A DNA stretch of 36,500 nt, from assembly GCA_030612505.1 (NCBI GenBank), contig JAUWNU010000009.1, forward strand, positions 1 to 36,500, written 5' to 3'. This document shows positions 1-9,413 of the stretch, in pieces (positions within the stretch are counted from its first letter, which is position 1; each line of letters begins with the position of its first letter). The notes under the pieces are model-generated. The model was not told the DNA's origin. It saw only the letters and a program-made list of their open reading frames with translations, and made no database searches. Source of the stretch: Methanomassiliicoccales archaeon. Its GTDB lineage: Archaea > Thermoplasmatota > Thermoplasmata > SG8-5. Position numbers and translations under genes: made by a program.

Positions 1-1
1 T

Positions 2-526
2 AGTGTTAGGTGCGAAGTAAAACATGTTCAGTTTAATGAACTTGAGAAAAAGGTGTATCTCTATTTGATAAAATACCCTGAACTTTCTGATTCGGCCCTA
101 AGCGAAAAAGCAGATTGTTCTAGGCAGGTATTAACACGCATTAAACACAGGTTCATTCAGGAAAAATTGATAAAAAAACGAAGAATCGTGAATATGGGTA
201 AGCTGGGTTTCAAGATATTAACCATGTTTCACAGTAAATACAATCCATTAAAACCTCTACGTGAAAGACAAAAATGTGTGCATAATACCATGGAACTTCA
301 AACTCCAATATTCAGTATTGCCAGATATCCAGAAAGTATTACCTTGGTGGCATTCAGGGACTTTGAAGAATATAAAAGGCTGCATAATGAATATGTTAGC
401 TTTTGTGCGGGGCAAGATATTCTCAAGGGAAATCCTGTTTCCATCAATTTATCCATGCCACGGATTCACGAGATAAAATGGCTGGTCTACGCACCATTGG
501 TTGAAAAGATACTTGAAGATTTGTAA
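2..526 (+). CDS. Winged-helix transcriptional regulator, C-terminal part (gene runs off the left edge)
   Basis: Frame is open from base 2 (SVRCEVKHVQFNELEKKVYLYLIKYPELSDSALSEKADCSRQVLTRIKHRF...). It aligns by eye with the second half of the 31616-32719 regulator (EKTIMLAMVKNPDATDLMLAKIVDMSRHTVSKVKHKL...). Confidence 0.75.
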   Translation, partial: SVRCEVKHVQFNELEKKVYLYLIKYPELSDSALSEKADCSRQVLTRIKHRFIQEKLIKKRRIVNMGKLGFKILTMFHSKYNPLKPLRERQKCVHNTMELQTPIFSIARYPESITLVAFRDFEEYKRLHNEYVSFCAGQDILKGNPVSINLSMPRIHEIKWLVYAPLVEKILEDL

Positions 527-531
527 TAGAA

Positions 532-1413
532 TTAATATCCCACGGCTGCAAGATTCTCACGCAATGCCATGGCAGCCTCTTTGAATTGCTTTTTCTCGTC
601 TTCAGTCATTATCATTTCCTTAACTTCTTCCACGCCATTTATTCCCAGGATTACTGGCATGCCAATGCATACATCTTCTTCCTCATACAGAACCGAGCTT
701 GGGATAAGGGCTTTTTCGTCATTCACCACCATTCTGGCCATGACCGAAGCAGCATGTGCAGGTGCGTAGAAAGTAGCGCCTTTGAGTGCGATAACCTCGC
801 TTCCGGCAGCTTTCGTCCTTTCTATTGCCCTTTTAATTTTCTCTGGGTCTGGTTCTACACCTTCAATTTTCACAGAACTGGCCAGCGGGACCATTATCTC
901 GCCGTGCTGTCCAACCACCGTGGCCTGGATATTATCCACATGCACATCGAACTCCCTGGAGAGGAAATATCTAAAGCGATTGGAATCAACAACACCGCCC
1001 ATACCGAATACATGACTTTTATCGAATCCTGATTCTTTCAGAGCTACATAAGCCATTGAATCCATTGGGTTTGAAACTATAAGAAGATTGGAATCAGGCG
1101 CATAATGAACAACCTGCTCAATGACTGATTTCATTATCTTTACATTCGTTCCCAGTAATTGTTCCCTGGTCATGCCTGGCTTTCTTGCAATTCCAGCGAC
1201 AATGACAATAAGATCGGAATCTGTGACCTCACTATAATCCGTTGAACCGATAATTGGACAAATAGCTGTCTGTCCCAGGTCTAGCCCTTCACCAAGAACC
1301 AGATTTTCTATGATATCAATCAATACCAGCTCTTCCGCAATTCGCTCTTTTATGATGGAAAAAGCGATGGTCGAACCCAATCTTCCAGCTCCAATAACAG
1401 AAATCTTGGCCAT
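532..1413 (-). CDS. mdh: Malate dehydrogenase (lactate/malate dehydrogenase family, NAD type)
   Basis: MAKISVIGAGRLG Rossmann start, VAGIARKPGMTREQLLGTN substrate loop, GQHGE catalytic His motif. ATG at 1413 is preferred over the upstream ORF extension. Confidence 0.9.
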   Translation of the reverse strand: MAKISVIGAGRLGSTIAFSIIKERIAEELVLIDIIENLVLGEGLDLGQTAICPIIGSTDYSEVTDSDLIVIVAGIARKPGMTREQLLGTNVKIMKSVIEQVVHYAPDSNLLIVSNPMDSMAYVALKESGFDKSHVFGMGGVVDSNRFRYFLSREFDVHVDNIQATVVGQHGEIMVPLASSVKIEGVEPDPEKIKRAIERTKAAGSEVIALKGATFYAPAHAASVMARMVVNDEKALIPSSVLYEEEDVCIGMPVILGINGVEEVKEMIMTEDEKKQFKEAAMALRENLAAVGY

Positions 1414-1471
1414 ATGTATTACCCTGTTAATGAATAGAGCAATTAATACTAATACATATCGAGACCCAGGC

Positions 1472-1491
1472 ACATAATATAACCATTATGT
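1472..1491. promoter_or_regulatory. Inverted repeat ACATAAT-N6-ATTATGT between mdh and the glcD operon; candidate operator
   Basis: Read directly: acataat ataacc attatgt. Contains CATAA-N8-TTATG. Confidence 0.4.
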
Positions 1492-1657
1492 ACATAAACC
1501 ATAACGCATGTTAACAATTAGATATTTGGCCATAATATGTGTAAAATTTGGACATTATTGCAATTATTTAGTATTGTTTATGATATATTATTCATGGATT
1601 GATGTCTAGAGTGCAACATCTTCTGTTTTCTGATATGGATATTCGATTTTCTGCCGT

Positions 1658-1670
1658 AAATTATATATTT
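1658..1670 (+). promoter_or_regulatory. Putative archaeal TATA box for the plus-strand operon
   Basis: aaattatatattt about 55 bp upstream of the ATG at 1725, in an AT-rich intergenic region. Confidence 0.4.
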
Positions 1671-1724
1671 CCTACCTATGTACTATGTGACTATCTATAA
1701 TATGATTAATTGAGGGTGAGGTGC

Positions 1725-3164
1725 ATGGCAGAATTGAATATTGATAAATTGATAGAGATTGTAGGTGAAACTAATGTGTCAGATGACATAGCTGACCTTT
1801 ACGTATATTCTTCAGATGCATCGGTTCACCAAGCCATGCCATCTGTGGTGGTGCGGCCAGGAAGGATAGAAGAGGTTCAAGATATAGTAAAATATGCCAA
1901 TCAGAACAAGATTCCGGTGATTGCAAGAGGAGCAGGTTCCGGTATGTCCGGCCACACAGTTCCCATAGATGGTGGGATAGTTCTTGACATGAAAAGGATG
2001 AACCGCATTCTTGAAATAAGGCCTGAAGACCTTCTTTGCAAGGTTGAGCCAGGCGTGATAAATGATGAACTGAACCGGGCCCTGAAGCCCCATGGTTTCT
2101 TCTTTGCTCCAATGCCTTCATCTGGAATGATATGCACAATCGGAGGGATGATTGGCACCAATGCATCTGGAAACCGGGCCGTGAAATACGGTGCTACGAG
2201 GGACGTCGTTCTCGGTTTGAAAGTTATTCTGGCAAATGGAGACCTAGTTACACTGGGCACAAACACAAAAACCGATGCCTCGGGCTATCAACTAGCACGC
2301 CTGATTGTGGGCTCGGAAGGAACACTGGGAATAGTGGTGGAAGCCACATTGCTTCTATCACCACTGCCAAAATTCAAGGCAATGGCGGTGGCCAATTTTG
2401 ATAAGCTAGAGGATGCTGGTAATGCAATATCGAAAGTGATGGCATCTGGCATCACACCATCCATGGTCGAACTCATGGACAATGTGGCAATAACCGCAGT
2501 GAATAAAGCATTAGATTTAGGACTGCCAGATGTTTCTGCCATAGTAATATTCGAGTGCGACGGCATGGTAAAAGAAGCAGTGGATTATGAATTAAACGCA
2601 ATCACGAAGATATGTGAAGAGCATAATGGCGCTGGAATAAAGGTCACCGATGACCCAGGGGAGATGGCCAGGATTTATGAAGGCCGTAAGAAACTGTTTC
2701 CGTCCCTTTCCAGATTCGGAGATGGGCTGGTATCCACCTCGCTGGCTGATGATATGGCGGTTCCTGTGTCTAAAATTGCAGTGGCAGTTCATGAGATACA
2801 TGAGATTGCAAAGCGCAATAATGTGGTAATGAGCGCATACGGGCATTGCGGCTCTGGCCTGATACACACCAAGATTCTCATGGACCCCACAAAGGAGAGC
2901 CAGTGGGAGGATGCGAAGAATGCAGTGAAAGAAACCTATGAATTTGTTCATTCCATCGGAGGGACAACCTCAGGGGAGCATGGCATCGCTCTCAGCAAGG
3001 CACCTGCCATGAAAGAAGAAAGGAAAGACTCTCTGGATATGATGAGGGCAATCAAAAAGGCACTGGACCCGAATAATATACTCAATCCACACAAGCTCAT
3101 GGACGCGCCTGATGACTGGGCAAGCGCAACTGGACTCAGGTACAATGTGAGAGGTGGTCAGTGA
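1725..3164 (+). CDS. glcD: FAD-linked oxidase / GlcD-type 2-hydroxyacid (lactate/glycolate) dehydrogenase
   Basis: FAD_binding_4 signature PVIARGAGSGMSGHTVP, IGGMIGTNASGNRAVKYGATRDVVLGL, VGSEGTLGIVVEATL, C-terminal GEHGIALSK...DPNNILNP. ATG at 1725 follows ggtgag. Confidence 0.88.
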   Translation: MAELNIDKLIEIVGETNVSDDIADLYVYSSDASVHQAMPSVVVRPGRIEEVQDIVKYANQNKIPVIARGAGSGMSGHTVPIDGGIVLDMKRMNRILEIRPEDLLCKVEPGVINDELNRALKPHGFFFAPMPSSGMICTIGGMIGTNASGNRAVKYGATRDVVLGLKVILANGDLVTLGTNTKTDASGYQLARLIVGSEGTLGIVVEATLLLSPLPKFKAMAVANFDKLEDAGNAISKVMASGITPSMVELMDNVAITAVNKALDLGLPDVSAIVIFECDGMVKEAVDYELNAITKICEEHNGAGIKVTDDPGEMARIYEGRKKLFPSLSRFGDGLVSTSLADDMAVPVSKIAVAVHEIHEIAKRNNVVMSAYGHCGSGLIHTKILMDPTKESQWEDAKNAVKETYEFVHSIGGTTSGEHGIALSKAPAMKEERKDSLDMMRAIKKALDPNNILNPHKLMDAPDDWASATGLRYNVRGGQ

Positions 3165-4225
3165 TGGATGCAAAGAACCTTAAGAAATATGAGAAGGAAA
3201 TGAACACCTGCATTCGGTGTGCTTATTGTTTTGAGGAGTGCCCGGTCATCGAGCAGAAGGGCTGGGACACAAGTGGTGCAAGGGGAAAGATTACCCTGTC
3301 ATACGGCCTTTTAAGTGGAGAGCTGGAGCCTACCCAGTCAATAGCAGACAATTTGTTCCAGTGTACACTTTGCAGGAACTGCGAGTCAAAATGCCCATCC
3401 GGGGTGGAGGTTTGCGACATTATTCTCTCTGCCAGGGCCGACCTGGTGGAAAACGGCTTTGCCAATGACACTCACAAATATGTCATAAAGAATATCAAGG
3501 AATCAGGAAATATCTACGGTGACACCGAAGCAATACCGCCTGTTCAAGATGGTGATGTGCCACTATTCATAGGGTGCCAGTACCTGTCAAGACCAAATAA
3601 GACAAAAAAGTTCATTAAGATTCTAGAAAAGCTCGGAATAAATGTGAAAGTAGGGGAAGAAATCTGCTGCGGCTTTCCAATGGACGTGCTTGGTTTCAAG
3701 GATGACCTAGAAAAGCATAAGGAGCAGTTCAAGAAACTATTTCCACACAAGGATGCAATCACTTTCTGCCCAACATGTACAGTGTTCCTGAAAGAAGGTC
3801 ACGATGTTAATGCAAAGCATATTCTTCAGGTCATACTGGACAAACTTCCAGAGGTGAACCTGGACATGAAAGTTACTTTCCATGACCCCTGCGATTTCTC
3901 CAGAGGGTTAAAAATAATCGATGAACCAAGATTGATACTGGAAAAGCTCGGGGTCAAAGTTGTGGAGATGAAGAATAATAAGGGCAATTCAAGCTGCTGC
4001 GGCGGCGGAGGCGGAATCCTCATGTCTGATTCGGAACTATCCGACGACATCGCAATGAAGAGGATACAACAGGCCATTGATACTGGTGCAGATATCATCA
4101 TAACTTCATGCCCAACTTGCGAGACAACGCTGAAGAAGGCGGCTGCCGCAACCAATGAGAGAGATGGAACGAACATTGTCGTTCGAAACATCGAGGATAT
4201 TATCTGGAAGGGGCTGAAACAATGA
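3161..4225 (+). CDS. GlcF/HdrD-like protein: two 4Fe-4S motifs plus two CCG domains
   Basis: CIRCAYCFEECP and CTLCRNCESKCP; CCG-type motifs ICCGFP...CPTC and SSCCGGGGG...SCPTC. Overlaps the glcD stop. Confidence 0.85.
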   Translation: MMDAKNLKKYEKEMNTCIRCAYCFEECPVIEQKGWDTSGARGKITLSYGLLSGELEPTQSIADNLFQCTLCRNCESKCPSGVEVCDIILSARADLVENGFANDTHKYVIKNIKESGNIYGDTEAIPPVQDGDVPLFIGCQYLSRPNKTKKFIKILEKLGINVKVGEEICCGFPMDVLGFKDDLEKHKEQFKKLFPHKDAITFCPTCTVFLKEGHDVNAKHILQVILDKLPEVNLDMKVTFHDPCDFSRGLKIIDEPRLILEKLGVKVVEMKNNKGNSSCCGGGGGILMSDSELSDDIAMKRIQQAIDTGADIIITSCPTCETTLKKAAAATNERDGTNIVVRNIEDIIWKGLKQ

Positions 4226-4710
4226 TTGAATCTAAAAAATTGGACCAGAATTTCAAGTTAGAGGTAGCAGAGGAGATGGGAAACTCAAACTTCACCCATT
4301 GCTTTGCATGCGGAACATGTACCGCAGGGTGCCCAGTAAGGGTGATTGACTCAAAATACAATCCACGAAAGATCATTCGCATGGTGCTATTGGGGATGAG
4401 AGAAGAGGTACTGTCCAGCGAGTTTATCTGGCTGTGTTCCACATGTTATACCTGCTATGACCGATGTCCACAGGATGTCCAGATGACTTCATTAATGACC
4501 GCTCTCCGAAACATCGCTGTCAGAGAGGGCTATGTCCACCCATCATTCAAGGAACAGGCAAGGCTGATTGGAAGCTTTGGCCGTCTTTATGAAATTGAAG
4601 ATTTTGACAATAAAAAGCGCGAGAAAATGGGCTTGCCAGCTATGAAGAAAATCCATGAGGAGGTAATTAAATTACTGGAACACGAGGCAAAGAAGGAGGC
4701 TGAATCATGA
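4222..4710 (+). CDS. hdrC: Heterodisulfide reductase subunit C
   Basis: HCFACGTCTAGCPV and CSTCYTCYDRCPQDV; immediately upstream of hdrB. Confidence 0.88.
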   Translation: MIESKKLDQNFKLEVAEEMGNSNFTHCFACGTCTAGCPVRVIDSKYNPRKIIRMVLLGMREEVLSSEFIWLCSTCYTCYDRCPQDVQMTSLMTALRNIAVREGYVHPSFKEQARLIGSFGRLYEIEDFDNKKREKMGLPAMKKIHEEVIKLLEHEAKKEAES

Positions 4711-5585
4711 AATTCGCACTGTTCCTGGGATGCACTATCCCAGTTAGAGGCCAGAACTATGAAATGTCCTCCAGGGCCGTAGCCAAGGTCCTTGGCATCG
4801 AATTAATAGATCTGGATGATTTCTCTTGCTGCGGTTATCCAGTGAAATCCACAAACCATCATGATACTATGGTCATGGCTGCCAGAAATCTGGCCATTGC
4901 CAGTGAGAAGGGCCTGGAGATTGCCACGCTCTGTAATGCATGCACCGGAGTTCTTACAGAAGTAGAGAAAGAGCTTTCTGAAAATAAAGAGCTAAGGGAC
5001 AAAATCAATGAAGAGCTGAAGAAAATTGGCAGAGAGTACAAGCCAGGTGTTAGAGTTAGACATTTCTCAAGAATTCTCTACGAGGATATTGGTGTAGAAA
5101 AACTAAAAGAGAAGATAATTAAGGACTTGAGTGCTCTTGAATTTTCTGTACACTATGGATGCCATTACCTTCGTCCAGCAGAGATTTTTCAGGGCTTCGA
5201 CGACCCGGAAAATCCAGAAACCATTGACAAACTGATAGAGGCCACTGGTGCTAAATCCATTGATTACAAGGGAAAGCTGGATTGCTGCGGCGGTGCGATT
5301 CTGGGGGTTGACGAGGATATTGCCCTGTCAATGTCCAATAATAAGCTAGCCCAGATCACAAAGAACAAGGTTGACGGCCTGATAACAGTCTGCACTTTTT
5401 GTACCATTATGTATGAAGATAATCAGAAGAAGATTGAGGCAAAGTTCGAATGCGAATATAACCTTCCGACGCTCTATTACCCACAATTATTGGGACTGGC
5501 CTTCGGACTGGGTAAGAAAGAATTAGGATTCAGGCTGAACAAGGTTAAAGCAAACGAGCTCCTGGACAAGATAGGTGTTGAGTAA
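4707..5585 (+). CDS. hdrB: Heterodisulfide reductase subunit B
   Basis: Two CCG domains: LGCTIP...FSCCGYP...LCNACTG and HYGCHYLRP...LDCCGGA...VCTFC. Confidence 0.9.
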   Translation: MKFALFLGCTIPVRGQNYEMSSRAVAKVLGIELIDLDDFSCCGYPVKSTNHHDTMVMAARNLAIASEKGLEIATLCNACTGVLTEVEKELSENKELRDKINEELKKIGREYKPGVRVRHFSRILYEDIGVEKLKEKIIKDLSALEFSVHYGCHYLRPAEIFQGFDDPENPETIDKLIEATGAKSIDYKGKLDCCGGAILGVDEDIALSMSNNKLAQITKNKVDGLITVCTFCTIMYEDNQKKIEAKFECEYNLPTLYYPQLLGLAFGLGKKELGFRLNKVKANELLDKIGVE

Positions 5586-5623
5586 TGGCTGAACATAAGA
5601 TCTGTGGAAGGTGCATATTATGA
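5585..5623 (+). other. 12-codon mini-ORF (MAEHKICGRCIL*) linking hdrB and hdrA
   Basis: ATG overlaps the hdrB stop (TAATG, 5583-5587). Its TGA overlaps the hdrA start (ATGA, 5620-5623). Confidence 0.35.
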
Positions 5624-8600
5624 GTGAAATAGGCGCTGTATTGGTGGCTGGCGGCGGTATCGGAGGTATTCAGTCTGCCCTGGACATGGCCGATGCCGGC
5701 TTCAAAGTATATCTTGTGGAAGAAAAGCCAGCCATTGGCGGAGTCATGGCCCAGCTGGACAAGACATTCCCAACAAATGATTGCTCATTATGTATTCTAT
5801 CGCCAAAGTTGGTGGATGTGGGCAGGCATCCAAATGTAGAGTTGCTAACCTATTCCGAAATCGAAGAGGTTTCAGGAAAAGTTGGCAATTTTAAGGTCAA
5901 GATTAAAAAGAAGGCTAGATATGTAACTGATGCATGTGTCGGCTGCAATTTGTGTTCCGATGCCTGCGTTCTGGCAAATCGCCTTCCAAATGAATTTGAC
6001 GAGGGCATAAAGAAGAGAAGCGCCATTTATATTCCATACCCCCAGGCAGTGCCATTGAGATATGTTATTAATGAGAACCAGTGTCTTCTCTTAAAGAATG
6101 GAAAGTGCAGCCAAAAATGCCTGGAGGCCTGCCCCTCAAATGCCATTGATTTTGACATGAAGGATGAGATAATCGAGGTAAATGTCGGGGCGATAATTAT
6201 GGCACCTGGCTATGATAAGTTCGACGCCACAGTGAAGGGTGAGTATGGCTATGGTCGATATCCAAATGTAATAACTTCCCTGGAATTCGAGCGGATACTT
6301 TCAGCATCAGGGCCCTTCGATGGTCAGATATTAAGGCCGTCTGATCACAAGAAGCCAGGGAAAATAGCATGGATCCAATGTGTTGGCTCCAGGGACAGCA
6401 CAGTTGGGAATGAGTATTGTTCATCTGTATGCTGCACCTATGCAATCAAGGAAGCAATTATAGCAAAGGAGCATGAACCAACAATCCAGCCAACAATTTT
6501 CTTCATGGACATGAGAACCCATGGAAAGGACTTCGAGGAATACTATAATCGTGCAAAGGACAAGCATGAGATACGGTTCATCAGATGCCGGGTTCCGGAT
6601 ATTTCAGAAGATCCAGGTTCTAAAGACCTTTATATCAGATTTGAAACAGAAGAAGGAGAATTGCATACCGAGAAGTTCGATCTGATTGTGCTGTCTGTTG
6701 GCTTTGAGCCTGGAGACAGCATCAAATCACTTGCTGAAAAATCAGGTATCCAGCTGAATCAGTACGGATTCAGTAAGAATTCTGAACTTAATTCCCTGGA
6801 GACCAGCGTGCCTGGAATCTATGCCTGTGGTGCATTCACAGGGCCAAAGGACATTCCAGAAACAGTTATGGAGGCCTCAGGCGCAGCAGCCAAGGCCAGC
6901 AGTACCATAATGTCCCAGCGAAATAAGCTTGTGAGCAGCAAGGAGTATCCCGATGAAATTGATGTATCTGGCAAGGAACCAAGAATAGGCGTTTTTGTCT
7001 GTCACTGCGGTATCAATATTGGCGCCTATGTGGACGTGCCAGACGTTGTCAAGTATGCAAAAACCCTGCCAAATGTGGTTCACGCAGACGAGAATCTATA
7101 CACCTGCTCCCAGGATACACAGCTGCTTCTGGTTGACCTCATAAAGAAGCATGATTTGAACAGGGTCGTAATTGCATCCTGCAGCCCAAGAACCCATGAA
7201 CCTCTTTTCCAGGAGACCATTCGCGAGGCAGGCCTCAACCCCTACCTCTTCGAGATGGCGAATATCAGGGACCAGTGCTCCTGGGTTCACATGGAGGAAC
7301 ATGATAAGGCCACAGCAAAATCCAAGGACCTGGTATCCATGGCCGTTAACAAGGCCAGGCTGATAGAATCACTACCACCAATGTCCATGGGGGTTATCCA
7401 GAAAGCATTGATTATCGGCGGGGGACTGGCAGGCATGACCTCTGCCCTGGCAATTGCGGAGCAGGGTTATGAGGCCTATCTGGTGGAGAAAGAGGCGGAG
7501 CTGGGAGGGAACCTTCGGAACCTTCATTATGACCTGGAAGGCCATGATATCGCGAAGATGCTGGATGAACTGGTCAAGAAGGTCAATGCCAGCGATAAGA
7601 TTCAGATTTTTACAGATACCAAAGTATCCAATATTGATGGTTTCATAGGTAATTTCCACACCACGCTGGAGTCTGAAAAGACCTTGGAAATTGACCACGG
7701 GGCCATAATACTGGCCACAGGAGCACAGGAGTCAAAGCCCAATGAATATCTCTTCGGTGATGACGAAAGAGTGGTCACACAACTTGACCTGGAAGCACGG
7801 CTTTCCAAGGGCGAGGACCTCAATGGCAAGACAATCACAATGATCCAGTGTGTTGGCTCCAGGGAAGAAGGAAGACCATATTGCAGCCGTATTTGCTGCA
7901 AGGATGCCATAAAGAACGCGCTGAAAATTAAGGAATTAAATCCAGATTCACAGGTTTTCATTCTCTATAGGGACATGCGAACCTATGGATATTCTGAAAA
8001 GCAATACAAGGAAGCCAGAGAGAAAGGCGTCATCTTTATCAGGTTTGATGTGGAGAAGAAGCCAGATGTAAAGAAAGGCCAGGATGGGCTGGAAGTATTA
8101 ATCCACGACCTTATTCTGAATGAGGACATTCTAATCAATACAGATATACTGGCCCTTAGTCCGGCCATTGTTCCAAGGGAGGGTAGCGAGGAGCTGGCTA
8201 AACAATTAAAAGTGCCATTGAACTCCGACGGCTTCTTCCTGGAGGCCCATGTCAAATTGCGGCCAGTGGACTTTGCCACCGATGGAATTTTTGTTGCAGG
8301 AATGGCACATTCACCCAAGTCCATGGGCGAGACAATATCCCAGGCCTATGCTGCTTCGTCTAGAGCAAGCATCCTGCTATCAAAGGATACAGTGAGCATC
8401 GAGCCAACTATTTCATCCATAGACCCGGAGCTCTGCGTGGGCTGTGGCCTTTGTGTCATGAACTGCCCCTACAATGCCATTGAGCTGAAACTCCGGGAAG
8501 GAGGAAAGAAAGCCGAGGTTATTTCCGTATCCTGCAAGGGCTGTGGGGTCTGCGGTGCCAGTTGTCCACATCTTGCAATTACAATGAAGCATTTTACTGA

Positions 8601-8649
8601 TAATGAGATCACTGCCCAGATACTTGCCTATGGAGGGGATTATAAATGA
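5620..8649 (+). CDS. hdrA: Heterodisulfide reductase subunit A, double-length (~1010 aa, two FAD modules), paralog 1
   Basis: VLVAGGGIGGIQSALDMADAGFKVYLVEEKPAIGGVMAQLDKTFPTNDCS, then a second dinucleotide fold ALIIGGGLAGMTSALAIAEQGYEAYLVEKEAELGGN; C-terminal CVGCGLCVMNCP and CKGCGVCGASCP. ATG at 5620 with SD ggaaggtg. Confidence 0.92.
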   Translation: MSEIGAVLVAGGGIGGIQSALDMADAGFKVYLVEEKPAIGGVMAQLDKTFPTNDCSLCILSPKLVDVGRHPNVELLTYSEIEEVSGKVGNFKVKIKKKARYVTDACVGCNLCSDACVLANRLPNEFDEGIKKRSAIYIPYPQAVPLRYVINENQCLLLKNGKCSQKCLEACPSNAIDFDMKDEIIEVNVGAIIMAPGYDKFDATVKGEYGYGRYPNVITSLEFERILSASGPFDGQILRPSDHKKPGKIAWIQCVGSRDSTVGNEYCSSVCCTYAIKEAIIAKEHEPTIQPTIFFMDMRTHGKDFEEYYNRAKDKHEIRFIRCRVPDISEDPGSKDLYIRFETEEGELHTEKFDLIVLSVGFEPGDSIKSLAEKSGIQLNQYGFSKNSELNSLETSVPGIYACGAFTGPKDIPETVMEASGAAAKASSTIMSQRNKLVSSKEYPDEIDVSGKEPRIGVFVCHCGINIGAYVDVPDVVKYAKTLPNVVHADENLYTCSQDTQLLLVDLIKKHDLNRVVIASCSPRTHEPLFQETIREAGLNPYLFEMANIRDQCSWVHMEEHDKATAKSKDLVSMAVNKARLIESLPPMSMGVIQKALIIGGGLAGMTSALAIAEQGYEAYLVEKEAELGGNLRNLHYDLEGHDIAKMLDELVKKVNASDKIQIFTDTKVSNIDGFIGNFHTTLESEKTLEIDHGAIILATGAQESKPNEYLFGDDERVVTQLDLEARLSKGEDLNGKTITMIQCVGSREEGRPYCSRICCKDAIKNALKIKELNPDSQVFILYRDMRTYGYSEKQYKEAREKGVIFIRFDVEKKPDVKKGQDGLEVLIHDLILNEDILINTDILALSPAIVPREGSEELAKQLKVPLNSDGFFLEAHVKLRPVDFATDGIFVAGMAHSPKSMGETISQAYAASSRASILLSKDTVSIEPTISSIDPELCVGCGLCVMNCPYNAIELKLREGGKKAEVISVSCKGCGVCGASCPHLAITMKHFTDNEITAQILAYGGDYK

Positions 8650-9413
8650 GCGAATTCGAGCCAAAAATTCTTGGATTCCTGTGCAATTGGTGTTCCTATG
8701 CAGGAGCAGACCTGGCCGGCGTTTCCCGGGTCCAGTATCCGCCGAATATTCGCGTGATTCGTGTTATGTGCTCCGGCAGGGTTGACCCACATTTCATATT
8801 CAAAGCATTCGAGATGGGAATAGACGGTGTGGCTGTTCTTGGATGCCACATAGGAGACTGCCATTATCAATCAGGAAATCATCAGGCAGAAAAGAAGATA
8901 GAACTCACCAGCCAGGCTTTGAAGGAAGTTGGCCTTCAGCCAGAGAGACTTCAGCTGGACTGGGTATCAGCAGCAGAGGGCCAGAGATTCGGACAGCTCA
9001 TCACCAGCTTTACTGATAAAATTCGAGAGCTTGGCCCAATCAGCGATATTCCAGATTATCAGAACAAGGCAAAGCTTGGTGGAAACATTGTTGGTGTCAC
9101 TAGATTAAGATGGCTGGTGGGAAAGGAGTATGAGATCTTCGAGAAGGGCAATGTTTACAAAGAGGAGATTGACCAGGATGAGTACAAGAACATCATGTGG
9201 CAGAACATCGAATTCGAGTTCAAGAAGGAATTAATATGCTCGGCTTTGGCTGAAGAGCCCCGGATGGTCAGGGATATCGCTGAAGAGCTGGCCCTTCCGA
9301 ATAAACTTGTTTTCGACTATATCACCGAGATGGAGAATGAAGGTAGAATTCATCTGGTGGATTTTGACGGAAATTTACCCAGATACAGATTGGCCAAGGG
9401 GGGTGAGCCCTGA
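8646..9413 (+). CDS. mvhD: MvhD-like FeS subunit fused to a C-terminal winged-helix-like domain
   Basis: N-terminal FLCNWCSYAGADLAGVSRVQYPPNIRVIRVMCSGRVDPHF...GCHIGDCHY (MvhD/FlxD). C-terminal ICSALAEEPRMVRDIAEELALPNKLVFDYITEMENEGRIHLVD resembles wHTH. ATGA overlap with hdrA. Confidence 0.85.
   Translation: MSEFEPKILGFLCNWCSYAGADLAGVSRVQYPPNIRVIRVMCSGRVDPHFIFKAFEMGIDGVAVLGCHIGDCHYQSGNHQAEKKIELTSQALKEVGLQPERLQLDWVSAAEGQRFGQLITSFTDKIRELGPISDIPDYQNKAKLGGNIVGVTRLRWLVGKEYEIFEKGNVYKEEIDQDEYKNIMWQNIEFEFKKELICSALAEEPRMVRDIAEELALPNKLVFDYITEMENEGRIHLVDFDGNLPRYRLAKGGEP

Noticed and set aside
586-1032. 148-aa plus-strand ORF
   Set aside because: Antisense to mdh; no recognisable family and the opposite strand is clearly coding.
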